A DNA stretch of 64,000 bases from Bagarius yarrelli (GCA_005784505.1 VCAZ01000063.1:1625001-1689000), one strand, 5' to 3'. Numbered from the stretch's first letter, positions 1 through 13,020 are shown. A program made the numbers and translations. The notes: generated from the sequence alone by a model not told the origin.

Positions 1-1584
1 AAGTAATAAAAAAAAAAACAGGAGTTAAAAATAAATACAGTGCCCATCTCTGCTCTAGCAGTAATGCATTTGCCCCATGTATCTCAAAATACCCACGTAG
101 AATAAATCAAATAAAAACTAGAACATTGACTGTTTTTAATGCAGAAACAATGCAATACAACATCAACATATTAATTCAGAGCGTTATTCTACAGTGCCAT
201 GTGAAGTGTCTTTTCCAAATCAACCCAACTTCCAGGCTGACATAAAATCTACACCACTGAAACAACTTTTTTTGTATATACTTTATTTTACTAGTAGAGA
301 CATAGAATGACATAATGAAAAACCCAACAATATTCATCACAAAGAATGGGGAAATAAAATGTGGATCATATTTATACAAGCAATTAAAATTGTTTATTAA
401 AACCTCGGTTACAAACGGAGGCCAGAGAAACATGGCCAGTAAGATTTTAACTTTTAAATAAATATTTGTTATACCTGTGTTGAAAAGAAAACCATCACAG
501 AATGCACAAAATATCGAATTGTATGCAATGTTCGACAAGCTACTTAGAAGATGTAGTGAGCTAAGCTATTAGTTCCTTATGTTAAATGAAGCTTTACTAC
601 ACTATAAATACCTCTTGTGTTTTAATCGAGTTATTGGTTTGTAAAGCATAAAGAATCACCGTCATGGAAGTACTTTTGTCAGTTACACATCTTCATAAAT
701 AGTGGTGCAGTCACTGATCCAGGTAAATGTAGCTTGTGTGGACACTTATGAACTACATGATAGTTTGTCTGGTTAATACATAACAACCAGTCAATGCCAT
801 AAAATACCCTTTACTCAGGTGAATGTATACGTCACCACCGCAACGTATCACATGACTTCGGTAGTCAATGAATGCTAGACATAAACCAAGTAAACAAAAA
901 TACACATTATAATAATACACTCCATACCACCTCCAACACCAACTTTGATTATTTTATCCTACTAAATTGTTTTATTTAATAATCCTATTATTATTCAGTC
1001 TCTAAAATGTTGTGGTAATATAATATTTGGAACGTCACAGGCCCATTAGACTCTCAGCCAGGGATTCAACTGATAATCTGGAACATCAGCAGTTCTCTTT
1101 AATGAGCTGCCTGACTTCAATTGATCCTCATAAATCTTTTATTTTAAAAAATGTCCTAGAAGAATAAAACTAGTCTCTTTATGTTGACTTACAGAATAGT
1201 GCTCAGTCCGGTTCCAGTACAAATGTTGTCGACTTCAAAGTACTGTTATAAACTAAAGAAGTGATTAGTTATTAGGATTAGGATTATTTACACTTACACT
1301 AGTACACTTACAAGAAATCACTAGTACATTGATCTTAGTTACTGATTAGAGAAAGTCAGGCTGAGATTTATACTTTAGTTACACTGCAGTTTACCTCATA
1401 AAATCAACTTTTAGTAAACTTTTCAAAATAAGAGACATCAAATATATTCTGTCAACTTTTTTGGTAATTAACATTAACATAAACAAATTAGTCTTCAATT
1501 ATTGAAATCTAATGCCATTTATATAGAAGAACTTCAATTATTATTCAATTATAGTTCACCTTTATTTACCTGGTACAGGTCCTG
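1..1584. other. Intergenic, no gene recognised
   Basis: AT-rich sequence with stop codons in all frames. The one reading frame of about 120 codons (176-538, minus) has no domain-like composition. Its high-coordinate end lies downstream of the GPCR stop codon on the same strand. I see no RNA gene and no clear transposon. Confidence 0.6.
1561..1566 (-). terminator. Polyadenylation signal AATAAA just after the GPCR stop codon
   Basis: The plus strand reads TTTATT, so the minus-strand transcript carries AATAAA about 19 nt past the TGA at 1585-1587. That would give a very short 3' UTR. Other AATAAA and ATTAAA matches lie further downstream in this AT-rich DNA, so use of this one is uncertain. Confidence 0.35.
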
Positions 1585-2776
1585 TCACTTCTGCTCTAAA
1601 TTTTCAACGCCGGTGTCATCCACTGTCCCTGTTCCTGTGTAGTCTTTAGACTGTGAGGTCTGCCCTTCCCAGTCTTCAGCTAGAGCTTTAGCGTAGACCC
1701 GGGACAGGCTTCTGTTAAACCGCAGCCTCTTGTCCAACCCCATACAGAAGTATAAAAGTGGGTTAACACAGCTGTTAAAATAAGCTACACCCTTAGCTAA
1801 GGGCAGGCCTACTTTTACCACTTGACTCTTGCTGTCTAGCATTTTGACCAAAAGGAGAAAGTGGTACGGCCCCCAGCACACAAAGAATGCACAAACCAAA
1901 CCGAAAAGAATTCGAAGCGGCCGTGTTTTTTGTAGGATACGTGTTCGCCGTATCCCTAATCCGGCGAGTACATAGCAAGATAAGATGATGAGGAAGGGCA
2001 ACATAAATCCACATAAGAAGCGAATGGTGTACAAGGCTGTTTTAGCTCTGTTGTCGGCTTCAGTTGCTTGTGGCACCTGTGGAATTAAGTAAAACGGGTA
2101 GTCCAGAAAGAACAGCAAATCTACAGCAGGATTCTACATGAAATACATTGCATAAAAAGAATACAATAAAATATAGCTAAAATTATTATATGCTTGTCAA
2201 AAAAATTAGATATTATATACCTCCAAGGAGCACTTGCTCATGTTGTTCTTGCCTATATAGACTTGTCGGTACACAAAATACGGTGCACTGAATATGACTG
2301 CCACAGTCCAAACCCCAACGCTGACGAGTCTTGCTGCACAAAGAGTTCGCCGCTGTCTGCTGAACACAGGTCTCCAAACGCAAAGCGCCCGATCCAGGCT
2401 AATCACAGCCAGAATAAAGACACTGCAGAACATATTGGTGTACTTAAAGAATCCATTAAATTTGCAGACAAACATGCCAAAGGGCCAATAATCAAAGAAT
2501 AGTTTCTTAATCAGTGAAGTGACACGAGTGAGGGAGAAAATCAGGTCTGCCACAGCCAAGTTACACAGCCATACATTGGTAACGGTGGCTTTAAGACGGA
2601 ATCCGGACATCCAGATAACTACAGCATTTCCAGTGGTCCCCAGAAGTACAATAATTGTGTAAAAGACAATAGTGATGTTGTCCATGATAGCATCAATGTC
2701 CACTGTGGGTTTTGTATATGTGCCAAAGGCTTTGGTAGCGGGAAGTAGGATTGAAGTGTAGTTGGAGGCCATTCTG
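1585..2776 (-). CDS. Chemoattractant-type class A GPCR (FPR/CMKLR1/PTGDR2 group)
   Basis: Two coding exons join in frame: 2772-2221 (ATG at 2772, 184 codons, donor GTATAT) and 2076-1585 (acceptor ...TTCCACAG, 163 codons plus TGA). The product has 347 residues. Seven hydrophobic segments are visible. Landmarks are GN at 49-50, LAVAD at 72-76, Cys103 paired with Cys181, DRA in place of DRY at 127-129, CWGP at 251-254 and NPLLY at 289-293. Asn4, Asn32 and Asn177 are N-glycosylation sequons. The TM3-loop stretch (SLDRALCVWRP), the PYFVYR segment after TM4 and the WGPYH of TM6 resemble formyl-peptide, chemerin and PTGDR2 (CRTH2) receptors, which signal through Gi in leukocytes. The short second extracellular loop argues against a mammalian-type C3a receptor. 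An AG lies 4 nt before the ATG, so upstream 5' UTR exons are expected. The ligand cannot be told from sequence. An intron in the second-loop region is notable, since mammalian relatives usually have one coding exon. Confidence 0.85.
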
Positions 2777-2910
2777 CTGCAGAAAAAACATTGATATATG
2801 TTTTAGCACTTTATAATAATCAGCAAAAAACTTTGCCTCAAATTTATCATTTAAAAAAAAATAATTTCCACTAATTCCCCATCACCAAATATTCAGCTAG
2901 TGCTAGGACA

Positions 2911-3192
2911 AATGGTAGCACAGTGGTTATGGTGTTGGATTACTGATTATTTATGCCATTTAAGATGCCTTTATCTAAAGCTAAACCTTGTTTGTTTAGG
3001 ACCTTGCTAGCAGTCCAAACACCAAGCTTCCTCTCTTCACAATGGATCAGAAGATCATACATTTAAATTTATGGATTGTCCAGCTGCCACTGCAGGGCCC
3101 TGATGGAAGACCCATAATCCTCAATTGCTTAGTTTTATAATTACGATAAATATAAGGAGATCTGGATAAGGGTGTCTACCAAATGCCAAAAA
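2911..3192 (+). repeat. tRNA-headed SINE copy
   Basis: Starts with an A-box-like GTAGCACAGTGGTTATGGTG. It continues through the CAGCTGCCACTGCAGGGCCC core and ends at GGATAAGGGTGTCTACCAAA. The same head, core and tail recur at least ten times in this window in both orientations, which is how the family was recognised. The copy is degraded. Confidence 0.6.
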
Positions 3193-3358
3193 GGTACATG
3201 CTAATCTGGTACTATATTTATTCTAAACTAAATTTAAAATGCACTCTTTTTAGTTTCTTTTCCTTTCATATGACACAATTTCCACTTCCCTAAAGACTCC
3301 CTTTGCTCAGTGTCTGTTTCAGAAAACACCGGAACTGGACAAAAATGAAAAAAAAAAA

Positions 3359-3363
<5 letters not shown>

Positions 3364-3430
<67 letters not shown>
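3364..3430. repeat. (AT)n microsatellite
   Basis: About 33 uninterrupted AT units, preceded on the plus strand by a run of A. Translated it gives a spurious alternating Tyr/Ile frame, not a gene. Confidence 0.95.
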
Positions 3431-3437
<7 letters not shown>

Positions 3438-3819
3438 GATATAGATATGCATTTTAAATAATAATTTAGGCAGCTATTAAGTCCAACCTGATAAATCTTT
3501 TCACAGTTAATGACCTCCACCACGAATTTATATATACCATCAAAAAGGTACCGTCAAGCATGGATGCCCTAAAAAGTAAAACTGCTTAGGTGTATCAATG
3601 AGATAAGTTGCTTTGGGTAAGGCTGCCAATTGCTGTAAATATAAAGAAGTCATACTGTCTAACGTATAAAATGACAAGGTTGCCAGATAAAGGTAGGTGC
3701 TATAGCTAGAATAAAACAATAAAAATACTATAAAATAAATTCCTAAACAATAAAAAAGAACTTTATTAAGTTTAAACTGTAGGATAGTTACTGTCTTGAA
3801 ATAAAAGGAAGTGGTTAAG

Positions 3820-4010
3820 GACACAAGAGGGGGAAGAAATTAACAAAGAGCAAGAGTATGAAATGGAGGAGAAGTTTGGAGAGGAAGAGAAGGAAGAGTA
3901 AAGAAAAAAGAGAAAGAGAAACGGGAGGAAAAGAAGGGAAGAAGAAATAGGAGGATGACAACATGAAAGAGGAGGAGGAATGGCAAGGGCAAGAAGAAAA
4001 TCCGTCTCAG
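3820..4010. repeat. Polypurine (GGA/GAA) tract
   Basis: About 190 nt of nearly pure A and G on the plus strand with many GAGGA and GAAGA words. Tracts like this can form triplex DNA. No gene is evident. Confidence 0.75.
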
Positions 4011-5126
4011 ATAAAATTTATGGTACTCTTGTTGACCATGTCTTTGTTCATGGTATGACTATGGGAAAGACCTAGCAATGAGTACAGCCTCACATATTGA
4101 TAGAATTTATGTATGTGTTACAGTTACAGTTATCAGTACTTAAATTTTGAAGGACACAGAAACGACTATCTGGTAAAGGCAGGCAAAGGCTTTTGTCAGA
4201 GGAGCAAGAAAGGGAGCTAGTAAACATGACTGCAAACAATGTAGTCCTTCCACAAGAAATACAAAGGGGAGTGACAATCACCAATATAGAGGGATAAATG
4301 GCATCAGCCTTCCTGAAATTGATTGCATCCCCTGAAAGCACAGGTTCTGGATGAAACAGGCATACTGCATGCCTTTTGAAAAAAATAAAGAAATTATTTT
4401 ATAATTTTATAATTTTCTAGAAGAATAGAACTAGTATCTCTAGCTTGACTTACAGAATAATTCTCGGTCTAGTTGTGGTACAAATGTAGTCAAAAGTTTA
4501 CTTTTATAAACTTAAAGTGGCTGATTTAGAAGTGTTCAAATAGTACACTTACAGGTACACCACTGTTACATCGATCCGAGTTACTTATTACAGAAAGGAG
4601 ACAGGATTTTTATGTCAACTGCGCTTTAGTTTACTTTTCTGATGTAGGCAATCACTATGCTGCATAATAGAAGTTTAAATATTGGTGAAGAATGCAGAAA
4701 GAGGAACTGCGGTAATGTTGCAGCGCTTTGCACTTTTTGTTATTTATATCTTCTGTGCTACTTTTCAGACCTAGCAAGGAGAAGGTCATTTCATTTAATG
4801 CAATATGAAGCATTTATTTTTTTGTTATAGTTTTTTTAAAAGTAACATACTGTAATGTAATGTAATGTAAGTACATAGTAAACAAAAAGTACATTATTAT
4901 TTTAAATATGCACAACTTAAGTGTATTTTATCATCCTATACATTTAAACCATTTTTGTAAAAAAAGGAACATGGTATTATTATTATTATTGTTATTTTTA
5001 TTATTAGTAGTAATAATAGCTACACAGGGAACCTGACTAGGATAAAGTGTTTACTAAAGATGTATAAATAATTAGATTAATTATTCATGTTACCCAGACA
5101 CCAATTTCCAAGCTGACTGACAGTCC

Positions 5127-5248
5127 GTTACCTAGTGGTCTCTGACTCTGGTCGGAAGATTAAGGATTAAATTCCCAAACTGCTGAGCTGGATTGGAAAA
5201 AAAAAATAGATAAATGTTAGTCGATAAAGGTGTCTACCAAATGCTAGG
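5127..5248 (+). repeat. Decayed SINE fragment
   Basis: Contains CCTAGTGGTCTCTGACT (head) and GATAAAGGTGTCTACCAAATG (tail). The middle is shortened. Same family as the 2911-3192 copy. Confidence 0.45.
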
Positions 5249-5658
5249 GATGTATTTGTAATGAAAACTTGCAGTATGCGCTTCACCTTAGCTGAAAAGT
5301 AATGCATTTTGGGGAATATTTGGGGATTTGTAGTTTTCTAGAAATATACATTTACATATATATCGTTTTGCCTAATCACAGCTTTTTATGTTCAATGATC
5401 TCAACCATCCAAACTTATCACAAAATTTTTCTTTTTAAAATTCATTGACAGAATAGGAAAGAATATATGCATTAGAACATGAAAAGAAAAAGTTTTTGTC
5501 TTCTACAGCATCTCAACTACAGTGTTTACATTTAATTAATTACACCTTTACAGTAAAACGTTTATTCGATAAAAAGTAAAATAACAAGCTGTAATTTGTC
5601 AAAAAAAAATCAGTAAATCTGATTTAAATATATTTAGATATTAACATGAGGTTCTTAC

Positions 5659-5800
5659 CTGTAGATTTTGTTGTTGCGTTGATACGTTGATGTTTTTTGT
5701 GTCAGTGACTTGAGTGTCAGTTTTTTTTCTTACATCCTCTTTTATCATATACTGTCTTTTCTTCCATTGCCTTTCCAGGAAAAGGGGGGGACACACTGTC
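5659..5800 (-). other. Candidate 5' UTR exon of the GPCR gene
   Basis: On the minus strand a strong donor, ACAG|GTAAGAAC, lies at 5659/5658 with purine-rich sequence before it. The GPCR ATG exon has an acceptor (CTGCAG) only 4 nt before its start, so an upstream noncoding exon is needed. This is the clearest donor on that strand within 3 kb. The upper boundary is a guess, and transcript data are required. Confidence 0.3.
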
Positions 5801-7200
5801 AACTCCTCCTTCCTACACAATATTTATTAACATGCACAAACACTGAAATATTTATACCTTAGCAAGTAATATATATATAATATAAGATGAGAAAAGTATT
5901 TATCTTTTACTCTTTAACATGTTTTAACACACCTTTTTCTGACCCAGAAGCTGACATACATTTACAACCTGAATTCTGATATTTGTGTTATGAAATTGTA
6001 TTAATTTATTCCCGACAGTCTATTCTCTTCATTTCATAGTGTTTCTCTTGCTGCACTGCTTCCAGTTCGTGAATGTGGATGTTAGATTTTTTGTCCAATC
6101 AGATTTCAGTTTTTTACCATGTTATCTAATCTGCCAAAACCTTCAGAATCAGTAGTGCTGCTCATGTAACTTAAACTATATTAGCAGTAAACGATTGCTA
6201 ATTGGTTAATATTATTAAAGACTGTTTTAACCAATCCGAATTTTAAGTCTGCCTTTGGAGGCCCGCTACCTGGTGTACAATGATGTACATTTCTCTGTAA
6301 TTAGAGTAAAACTGTGTCAGTTCAGTTCGGAATCTGAAAAAAAATCTAAAACAGAAAGCTGTGATATATTGTGTTTTTGTATAGTATTGATGTTTTTTTT
6401 ATATCAGTCGGGTAAGTATCCAATGGTAGGCCCAGCTACCAAACGCACTGCCCGCCACTGGATGTTAGGAAAATACCGTAGCTTAATCCAAGCAGAACGA
6501 AACGAAATAACATACTGCAATTTGTCGTCTTTTGTAGAAGTGTGCAACTATTTTAAAACTATTGAGCAGTTCAGCTGGTTTATTTTTAGTAAATTAATCT
6601 TTTACTACCACTATAGTTACCATGTGAAATATCATATATATCAATTATAATCAATTATTTCTGGCAATAACAACTATATAATATAATAACATTTATATTA
6701 ACACTTCCACTACTAAGGCAGGAAGAATAATAAAAAGGGTGAATATGTATTAAAAGAGTTCAGAAACTGGAACTGTCACATCACAGGGTTTATTGTCAAG
6801 GTTCAAAACATTCCTACACATTTTAAAATTTGCGTCTGCTGCATTTTTGCTGTCCATCTACTTTCCATAGGTCTACAAGTTAGATAAACAGAGGGAGTGT
6901 AAACGCGAAAGCTTCAAGAATACTTATATTAATTCAAGTTAAGTCAATTCAAGCTTTGTTGTTTTTCTACTATAAGTGTGGACATATAGTGGAACAATGT
7001 TACATACAAGTTAAACATAAATATATTGAGTCTGTACAAGAGATATTTTTCGGGGAAGAAGTGCTTAGTGCAAGATGATTTATAGTGCACATGTAAACAT
7101 GTATTATCATATTAAGCCTTTGTGTGAGTTAGTGTTTATGAAAAGTGTTACTAGAGATGATTTATACGGCACACTCAGAATTGCACTTAAAAAGATCGTC
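5801..7200. other. Intergenic, no gene recognised
   Basis: AT-rich DNA. An open frame of 131 codons on the plus strand (6255-6650) has no recognisable domain, no splice context and no repeat-family match that I know. I see nothing else here. Confidence 0.5.
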
Positions 7201-7960
7201 AGTTTTAATGAGTTTGGGAGGGGAGGGGTGTTCATAGCAGGTGGTAGTGTTGTGGATAAGGTTTCACTGGGGGACAGGGAGATTGGAGTTAAAGGCCCTC
7301 ACAGCTTGGGGGAGGGGAAGAGAGAGGAAGAGCTGTCGAGCAATCTGATGAAGCAAGCTTTAAAACTCCGGTACCTTCTACATAATGGCAGAAGCTAAAA
7401 GAGATTGTTAAAGAGATGGGGCTAGCCTTGTTGTAGCATTGTGCTAGGAAATAGGGATGGAGAGGAAAGGGGCACCGATGTTCTTTGCAGCAGTGTTCAC
7501 TGTCTGTTCTAGGATCTTGCGGTCAGCAGCACTGCAGTTTCTATACCAGACAGTGATGCAGCTGGTCAGCACGCTCTCAAAGGAACCCCTGTTGAAAGTG
7601 GTGAGAATGGGTGGAAGGAGACCCTTTTTAGCCAGTGGAGAAAATGGAGGCACTGTTGGGCCTTCTTGTTGTGGGTGGTCCAGGTGTAATGTGCTGTGAT
7701 GTGCACTTCCAGAAATTTAGAGCTCCTAACTCTGACAAAGGCTAAGCCATCGATGGTCTTACACCATTCAGCCAGCTGCGCCACTTCCTCTCTCTAGTGT
7801 GTTTCATCATTGTTTCTGATGAGGCCTACCACAGTTGTGTCATCAGCAAACTTGATAATTTAGTTGGAGCTGTACCTAGCTGAACTGAGTTAGCAGTGTG
7901 AAGAGTAGTGGGATAAGCGCACAGCCCTGTGGGGCACCTGTTGATTCACAGTTACCCTCT
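7201..7960 (-). mobile_element. 5'-truncated LINE remnant (CR1/L2/Rex1-like reverse transcriptase)
   Basis: On the minus strand broken frames give GAPQGCA at about 7945, KFADDTTVVGLI (the catalytic FADD box) at about 7850, and SVLTSCITVWYRNCSAADRK at about 7560. The last is typical of the region after the reverse transcriptase in fish CR1/L2/Rex1-type LINEs. Stops and frameshifts occur throughout, so it is a dead copy. The clade assignment is from pattern memory only. Confidence 0.7.
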
Positions 7961-9181
7961 TGATTCACAATCATACTGTTTTTTTTCATAAATACTAATT
8001 GTTAATGCATTGTGCAAATAAAAAATATTAATAATAATACTTGTGTTTCTTTTACTTTTTGTTTCTTTATGGCTCAGTTTGCTAGCACTACCCAGTCACT
8101 ACCATTTTCAATTGATAGAGTTAGAACCTGAGCCACTAATTTGCTTTGACATTTCAGACTACTGATGTTCATACTGATACTAATGTTGAAAGAACTTTCA
8201 GTGTTTATACTAATTGAGGGTTTTATGCTCAAATCCCCTGATGGGTTTTGTTAAATATTGGATAATTGTTGAAGTAATTATTTTTTTTTCTCAATTTCCG
8301 CCTGTCCTAATTTAAATTAATAAGGTAACTTATTCAAGTAAAGTAATTTCATTTGATGCATTAGATGAAGTGGCTATGAGGGTAAAAGCTGTTGAACCCA
8401 CATTGTGTCACGATTACGTTTAAAAAAAGTGTGAATGAACTGTTTTACCAACTCACTTCTGCCATCTAGTGCAATAAGAGGAAAATGTTAACATGTTTGA
8501 AAGACTGCAAAAGCATTTGAAAGTGTATTTACATTTTTTTCCACAGCATTCGACACACACCCTTTTCTATAAGGACATATAAAAGTAAAATTAGTGTCAA
8601 TTAATACTTTGTATAAGTTCAGTGGGTTGCAGACTAAGGACACGACAAGTGTAAGAAGAAGTATAGTGTATTTAAGGAAGCGATGGTTCATTCAGTAACC
8701 TGTCTGGCATCCAATTTAAATCCTCACCTTTTTTGTCCACAAAACAAACTGAAAAACTTCAACTTAGTAAATGCTGGAAAAATATCTTATTAGCTAAGAC
8801 TAAAAATTAAATAATTCTGGTACAATTTACTGATTCCTGGATTAACATTGGATCCATTGGCACAACATGAAATTAGACAAACTATATTAAAATAATTGAT
8901 GATAGTCCCCAAACAAAATGAGTGAACTTAGACTGTATTAATTATAATGATCATAACCATTAATGAATTTAAACAGCGAATGTTTAAATGATTGCTAACA
9001 AACAATTAAACATTAAATGTTCTGTAACGGTGAACCTGTAAAACCGCAATAGAGCAACATTCTTACAATAAAACAGGACTTTATTTATTTTAATAATTTA
9101 ATCAAATTAAATTTAATGTTATGTTTGTTCTAATGGTTCTAATGAGTGCAATTATTGCTATGGAATAAAAACTTTCTAAAT
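7961..9181. other. Intergenic between two LINE remnants
   Basis: AT-rich with no frame of interest. I see nothing that can be supported. Confidence 0.5.
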
Positions 9182-9960
9182 CTATTTGTCCTTGAGTCTT
9201 CCTGACAGCAGAAGTTTAAATAGATGGTGTCCAGGCTGTGATGTGTCCTTTATTAAATTTTGTGCTTTTTTGAGACAGCGGGAGCTGTGCAGTTTTTCCA
9301 GAGTGAGAAGAGGGCAGCTGTCGATCTTCTGGGTCGTGTTGATGACTCTCTGCAGCGCTTTCCTTTGAGCCACTGTGCAGCTGTGTAACACACGCATAGA
9401 CAGTATCTCTATAGAGCACCGATAAAAAGACACCAGCAGTCTCTGGGTGATATAGTTTTTCCTGGGGACCCTCAGAAAGTACAGTCTCTGCTGGGCCATT
9501 TTCAGCTGCTCAGAGGTATTTATGCTCCAGGTCAAATCCTCCTTAATATAAACTCCCAGGAAGCAAAAATCAGTTACCCCCTCCACACAGTCCCCGCTAA
9601 TGATTAGTGCTACGATATCTGTTTTTTTCCTTCTGTAGTCCATAACCAGTTCCTTGTTTTTCAAGTTGTTAAGAAACAGGTTATTCTCCGTGCACCACTC
9701 AATTAGCCGCTCTACCTCGTCCCTGTAGGCGGACTCGCCCCCTATTGATAAGTCCTGCCACCGCAATGTCGTCCGCAAACTTGACAATGGTGTTATTGCA
9801 GTGGGAAGGGGTGCAGTCGTGCGTGAAGAGGGTGCAGAGTAGGGGGCTCAGCACACAGCCCTGTGGGGAGCCAGTACTGATACTGAGAATTGTATATGTA
9901 TAATGACCCACTTTAACTCATTGGTTGCGATCAGTCAGAAACCAAAAATCCACATGCAGG
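9182..9960 (-). mobile_element. Second LINE remnant, same group
   Basis: Minus-strand frames read GSPQGCVLSPLLCTLF (RT motif B) near 9850 and KFADD near 9780. A 201-codon frame then follows to 9182 with the thumb-like FLGVYIKEDLTW and the tail words ERKALQR-like and LIKDTSQPGHHLF. The frame changes once between the motif B segment and the long frame. It is 5'-truncated and closely related in arrangement to the 7201-7960 and 36940-37793 fragments. Confidence 0.75.
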
Positions 9961-11430
9961 TGGAGTAAGGAAGTTACAGGTCCCACAGTTTGTCCATCAG
10001 TTTGTAATTTACTGCCCAGCCATAGGGTAACAGTTTGTCTGGTTTTACAGAAATAAAACCAATGCTGAGCCTAGTACAGTAGCTGCAGTTAAAAAAGGGA
10101 ACAATTTAATAGATTATTTTTCTGTTATTTCAGATATTCCATGTTTTAACAGAAATGCACTGCTTAAAGTGCCATTACATGATTTTTCCTATCTGAAATT
10201 CCACTACAGGATTAAGGAGAGAAGACATCTGCACCCTGAGGCAATTCTAGTGACTGAGTCATCAAAAAAAGTGGGCATTTTTCCTCTTTTTGGTAAACAT
10301 GCTACTCATTAAAAAATGAGAAATCCTCAGACAAGCAATTTAGAATATAACTTATTTCATAGCTTCCAGACATTCCAGACAGGAAATGTACCTTTCAGGG
10401 GGTCCTGGCGTTGTGTTTTACATTATAATGGTCATTTGGACCAGCAGATGACAGCAAAAAGAATGAAAGAAAGAAAAATAAGGCATGTTGAGTCATGGTC
10501 AGACATCGTCTGTATAAAGCTTCTGCCCCGCTGCAGTCTCCAACATTCCATACATACCATATCTCATTGGGAAACAAAGTGGGGGAAAAAAAGGGGGATG
10601 ACGAAAGTGGAAATCACCTTTTAATTCTTCCTGTATGTGGGCCTACATCAGCTGTGTATGTACACCAAAGGTGAAAGAACTAGCTGGAATGCAGAGTGAT
10701 GAGTAAAAGAGGAAAAATTTGGTTAACCGCAGTTTAACTAAATTGATTAAGTGGAAAGAAGATATATTTCCAGGTTAATTTAAGTTTATTCTGAGTTTAA
10801 TAAACAAAACTTGACAATTAAAGTTTGCGTAATTGAATAGAATTCCAATGTTTTACAGTGAAAACACACAGAACTTTCCACCGTATTCTATTTTATGTCA
10901 GGTTTATAATCTATTGACTAGAGTCAACAAGACCGGACAAGTCAAGAAAAATACTATGCAACAATAATGTCGAAGTATGAGCAATTACATCACAAGAGCA
11001 ATTCAGGAAAGTCTGACGCTGACATCAGTGTCAGCCACAGAGGGGCTGCGACTCACTGATGAACATGGCAGACGTCTGGGTCATCCTCAAAAAATCCATG
11101 TGTGAGCCCACCTGAGGTTGTGCACTGGATGAGGCATACTGTTGTAAGAAACTGGAAAATTTATGCTTGGGAATAATTATTTATTTTGACCTACTGTAAA
11201 TGTTAAAAATAATCTGCATTATAATAGAACAGCGGAATACACATTTCATCCTGTTCACACACTGTCTTCATGAAAGAAGTTAATTGTTTTAAACTTTTTT
11301 TTGTCAGTGGATGACAAACTCTATTATATTTAACTTTATGAGTCCATAAAACAGCTTTCTGAGTAGCTGTTAATTATTACCTTTCAGTGTGATTTATGCC
11401 AGCTATATAAATGACAAGGTTTTTATTCAT

Positions 11431-11712
11431 TTATTTTCTATATCCGCTTATTCCCTAATTCGGGATCACGGGGATCTGCTCTCTGAAAGGAGCGGTACAC
11501 CCTGGACAGGTTGACAGTTTATCACAGGGCTACTTACACACTTAATCTCACTCCTAGGGGCGATTTAGAATCACCAATCAATTTAACATACATATTTTTG
11601 GACTGTGGGAGGAAACTGGAGAACCCGGAGTAAACCCACCTAAGGATGGGGAGAACATGCAAACTCCACGCTGTGAGGCAACAGTGCTAACCACTAAGCC
11701 ACTGTGCTGCTA
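11431..11712 (+). repeat. Common teleost interspersed repeat
   Basis: Shows the familiar order of words: TATATCCGCTTATTCC, GGTACACCCTGGACAG, TTTGGACTGTGGGAGGAAAC, GGGGAGAACATGCAAACTCC and GTGCTAACCACTAAGCCACTG. This family is widespread in fish genomes and is sometimes classed as a SINE-like element. A reverse-orientation fragment is at 34113-34311. Confidence 0.65.
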
Positions 11713-12296
11713 ATTGGAATAATTTTATTAATGTATCTATCATCCTTATCATATGATTATAGTGAGGTATATTTGAAGCTATTTGGCTTACTTTCATCTC
11801 ATTTATAAAAGTTGAGAGTTAGGGGTCTTACTATAGGGCTCAGGAGTGGCAGCCCAACACCTTAACCAGTAAGATACCACTTAAATATTTTCTTATTATT
11901 TAAGTTAATAATTTACTTATTAGTAGTATTTTAAGTCAAATATTTGTATTGGTTTTAATTTTTTTTAATCTTACTATGATTTTTATGAAATATTTACCAT
12001 TAATTATATTCATTTTTGTGCTCATTAATAATGTCAAAACTGCAACTTTCTATATGTTGCTGAAATTAAAGCGATAATAAAACAGTGCTTTGTTCATTGC
12101 CGTGCGCTGCTTCATTAGTGCCCCAGGTCTGGGGTGAAACCCTATACAGCACACTTACATTAATTAGACATCTGAGTCACTCAGTCACTTCCTGAACAAC
12201 TTGCAGTCTACATATAACCCTAAACAGCACTATCACATTCAGTAGTCTTATCAGTCTTCAAGAAAAAAAAATTAGTGGGGGAACAAGAGAGAGGGT

Positions 12297-12342
12297 GTGT
12301 ATGTGAGTGTGTGTGAGTGTGTGTGTGTGTGTGTGTGTGTCT
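12297..12342. repeat. (GT)n microsatellite
   Basis: Imperfect GT repeat with GA interruptions. A shorter GT run follows near 12638-12655. Confidence 0.85.
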
Positions 12343-12763
12343 CAGCTGAAATATCAGGCCGATGTGTCACAGGGTGCTGAGGAGTTGATGCGTGGATGAG
12401 GAAGACTGTCAGCAGCCAGGGAGTCTGTAGCATGTATGTGGGGAAACAATGAACAAGGGGTTTAAAAATTTTATTTACTTTTTAATTTGTGTAGTTAAAT
12501 GTTCTTAATTCTCTGACTGTTTTCTGTTAATTCTTATTCGTTTTGTGTTAATTAGTAAGAGTCCTAACGATTTCTCATCCTGAATGTAGTGCCAGACTTA
12601 CCACTTTCCCCTTAATGTACTCATGTAAATTGTTTCTGTGTGTGTGTGTGTGTGTGGCCAGTTAAAGATGGGTTGTTCATTGGGTGTAAGACCTGATTAC
12701 ATTAGAAAGTACTTTTATCTACAGTATCTATAATCTGTATGATGTTGAGAGGTGATATGGGAC

Positions 12764-12875
12764 ATTGTAGCTAAATAGTTAAGGATTTGGGTTAAGCTGC
12801 CACTGCTTTTTGCACTGTGCAAGGCCTTTAACCCTAAAGTGCTTAGCTGTTTTAAAAAAATGAGATAAAATAGGT
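12764..12875 (+). repeat. SINE fragment
   Basis: Contains AGTTAAGGATTTGGGTTAAGC, CTGCCACTGCT and GCAAGGCCTTTAACCC, the head and core of the tRNA-headed SINE seen elsewhere in the window. Confidence 0.45.
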
Positions 12876-13020
12876 TGCTATAGATAGGGGAGGCTGTCAA
12901 CTGTCTAAATCGTAAACATAAAGGTGTAATTAAGTTCCTAACTCATCACAAATAAGGTAAATGGTTTTTTTGGGGGGGTGGGTCAGGGGGTGAGTGGGTG
13001 TATTTTATGAATGAACAGAA

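Larger units (their letters stand above)
9961..13020. other. Upstream region of il11, noncoding
   Basis: No credible coding frame. It holds three TGAGTCA motifs (10255, 10489, 12173), an interspersed repeat at 11431-11712, a GT microsatellite and a SINE fragment. It is most plausibly the cis-regulatory upstream region of il11. Confidence 0.5.

Noticed and set aside
2206..2502. Plus-strand frames opposite the GPCR exon
   Set aside because: Antisense shadow of a well-supported receptor exon, with no domain or splice context.
1585..2776. C3a receptor identity for the GPCR, suggested by the mammalian C3AR1-SLC2A3 linkage
   Set aside because: The second extracellular loop is short, and the TM3-TM4 and TM6 segments fit the FPR/CMKLR1/PTGDR2 group better. 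It remains possible for a divergent fish receptor.
6255..6650. 131-codon plus-strand frame
   Set aside because: No recognisable motif, no ATG of good context, mixed composition and no splice partner. Probably chance or an old transposon.
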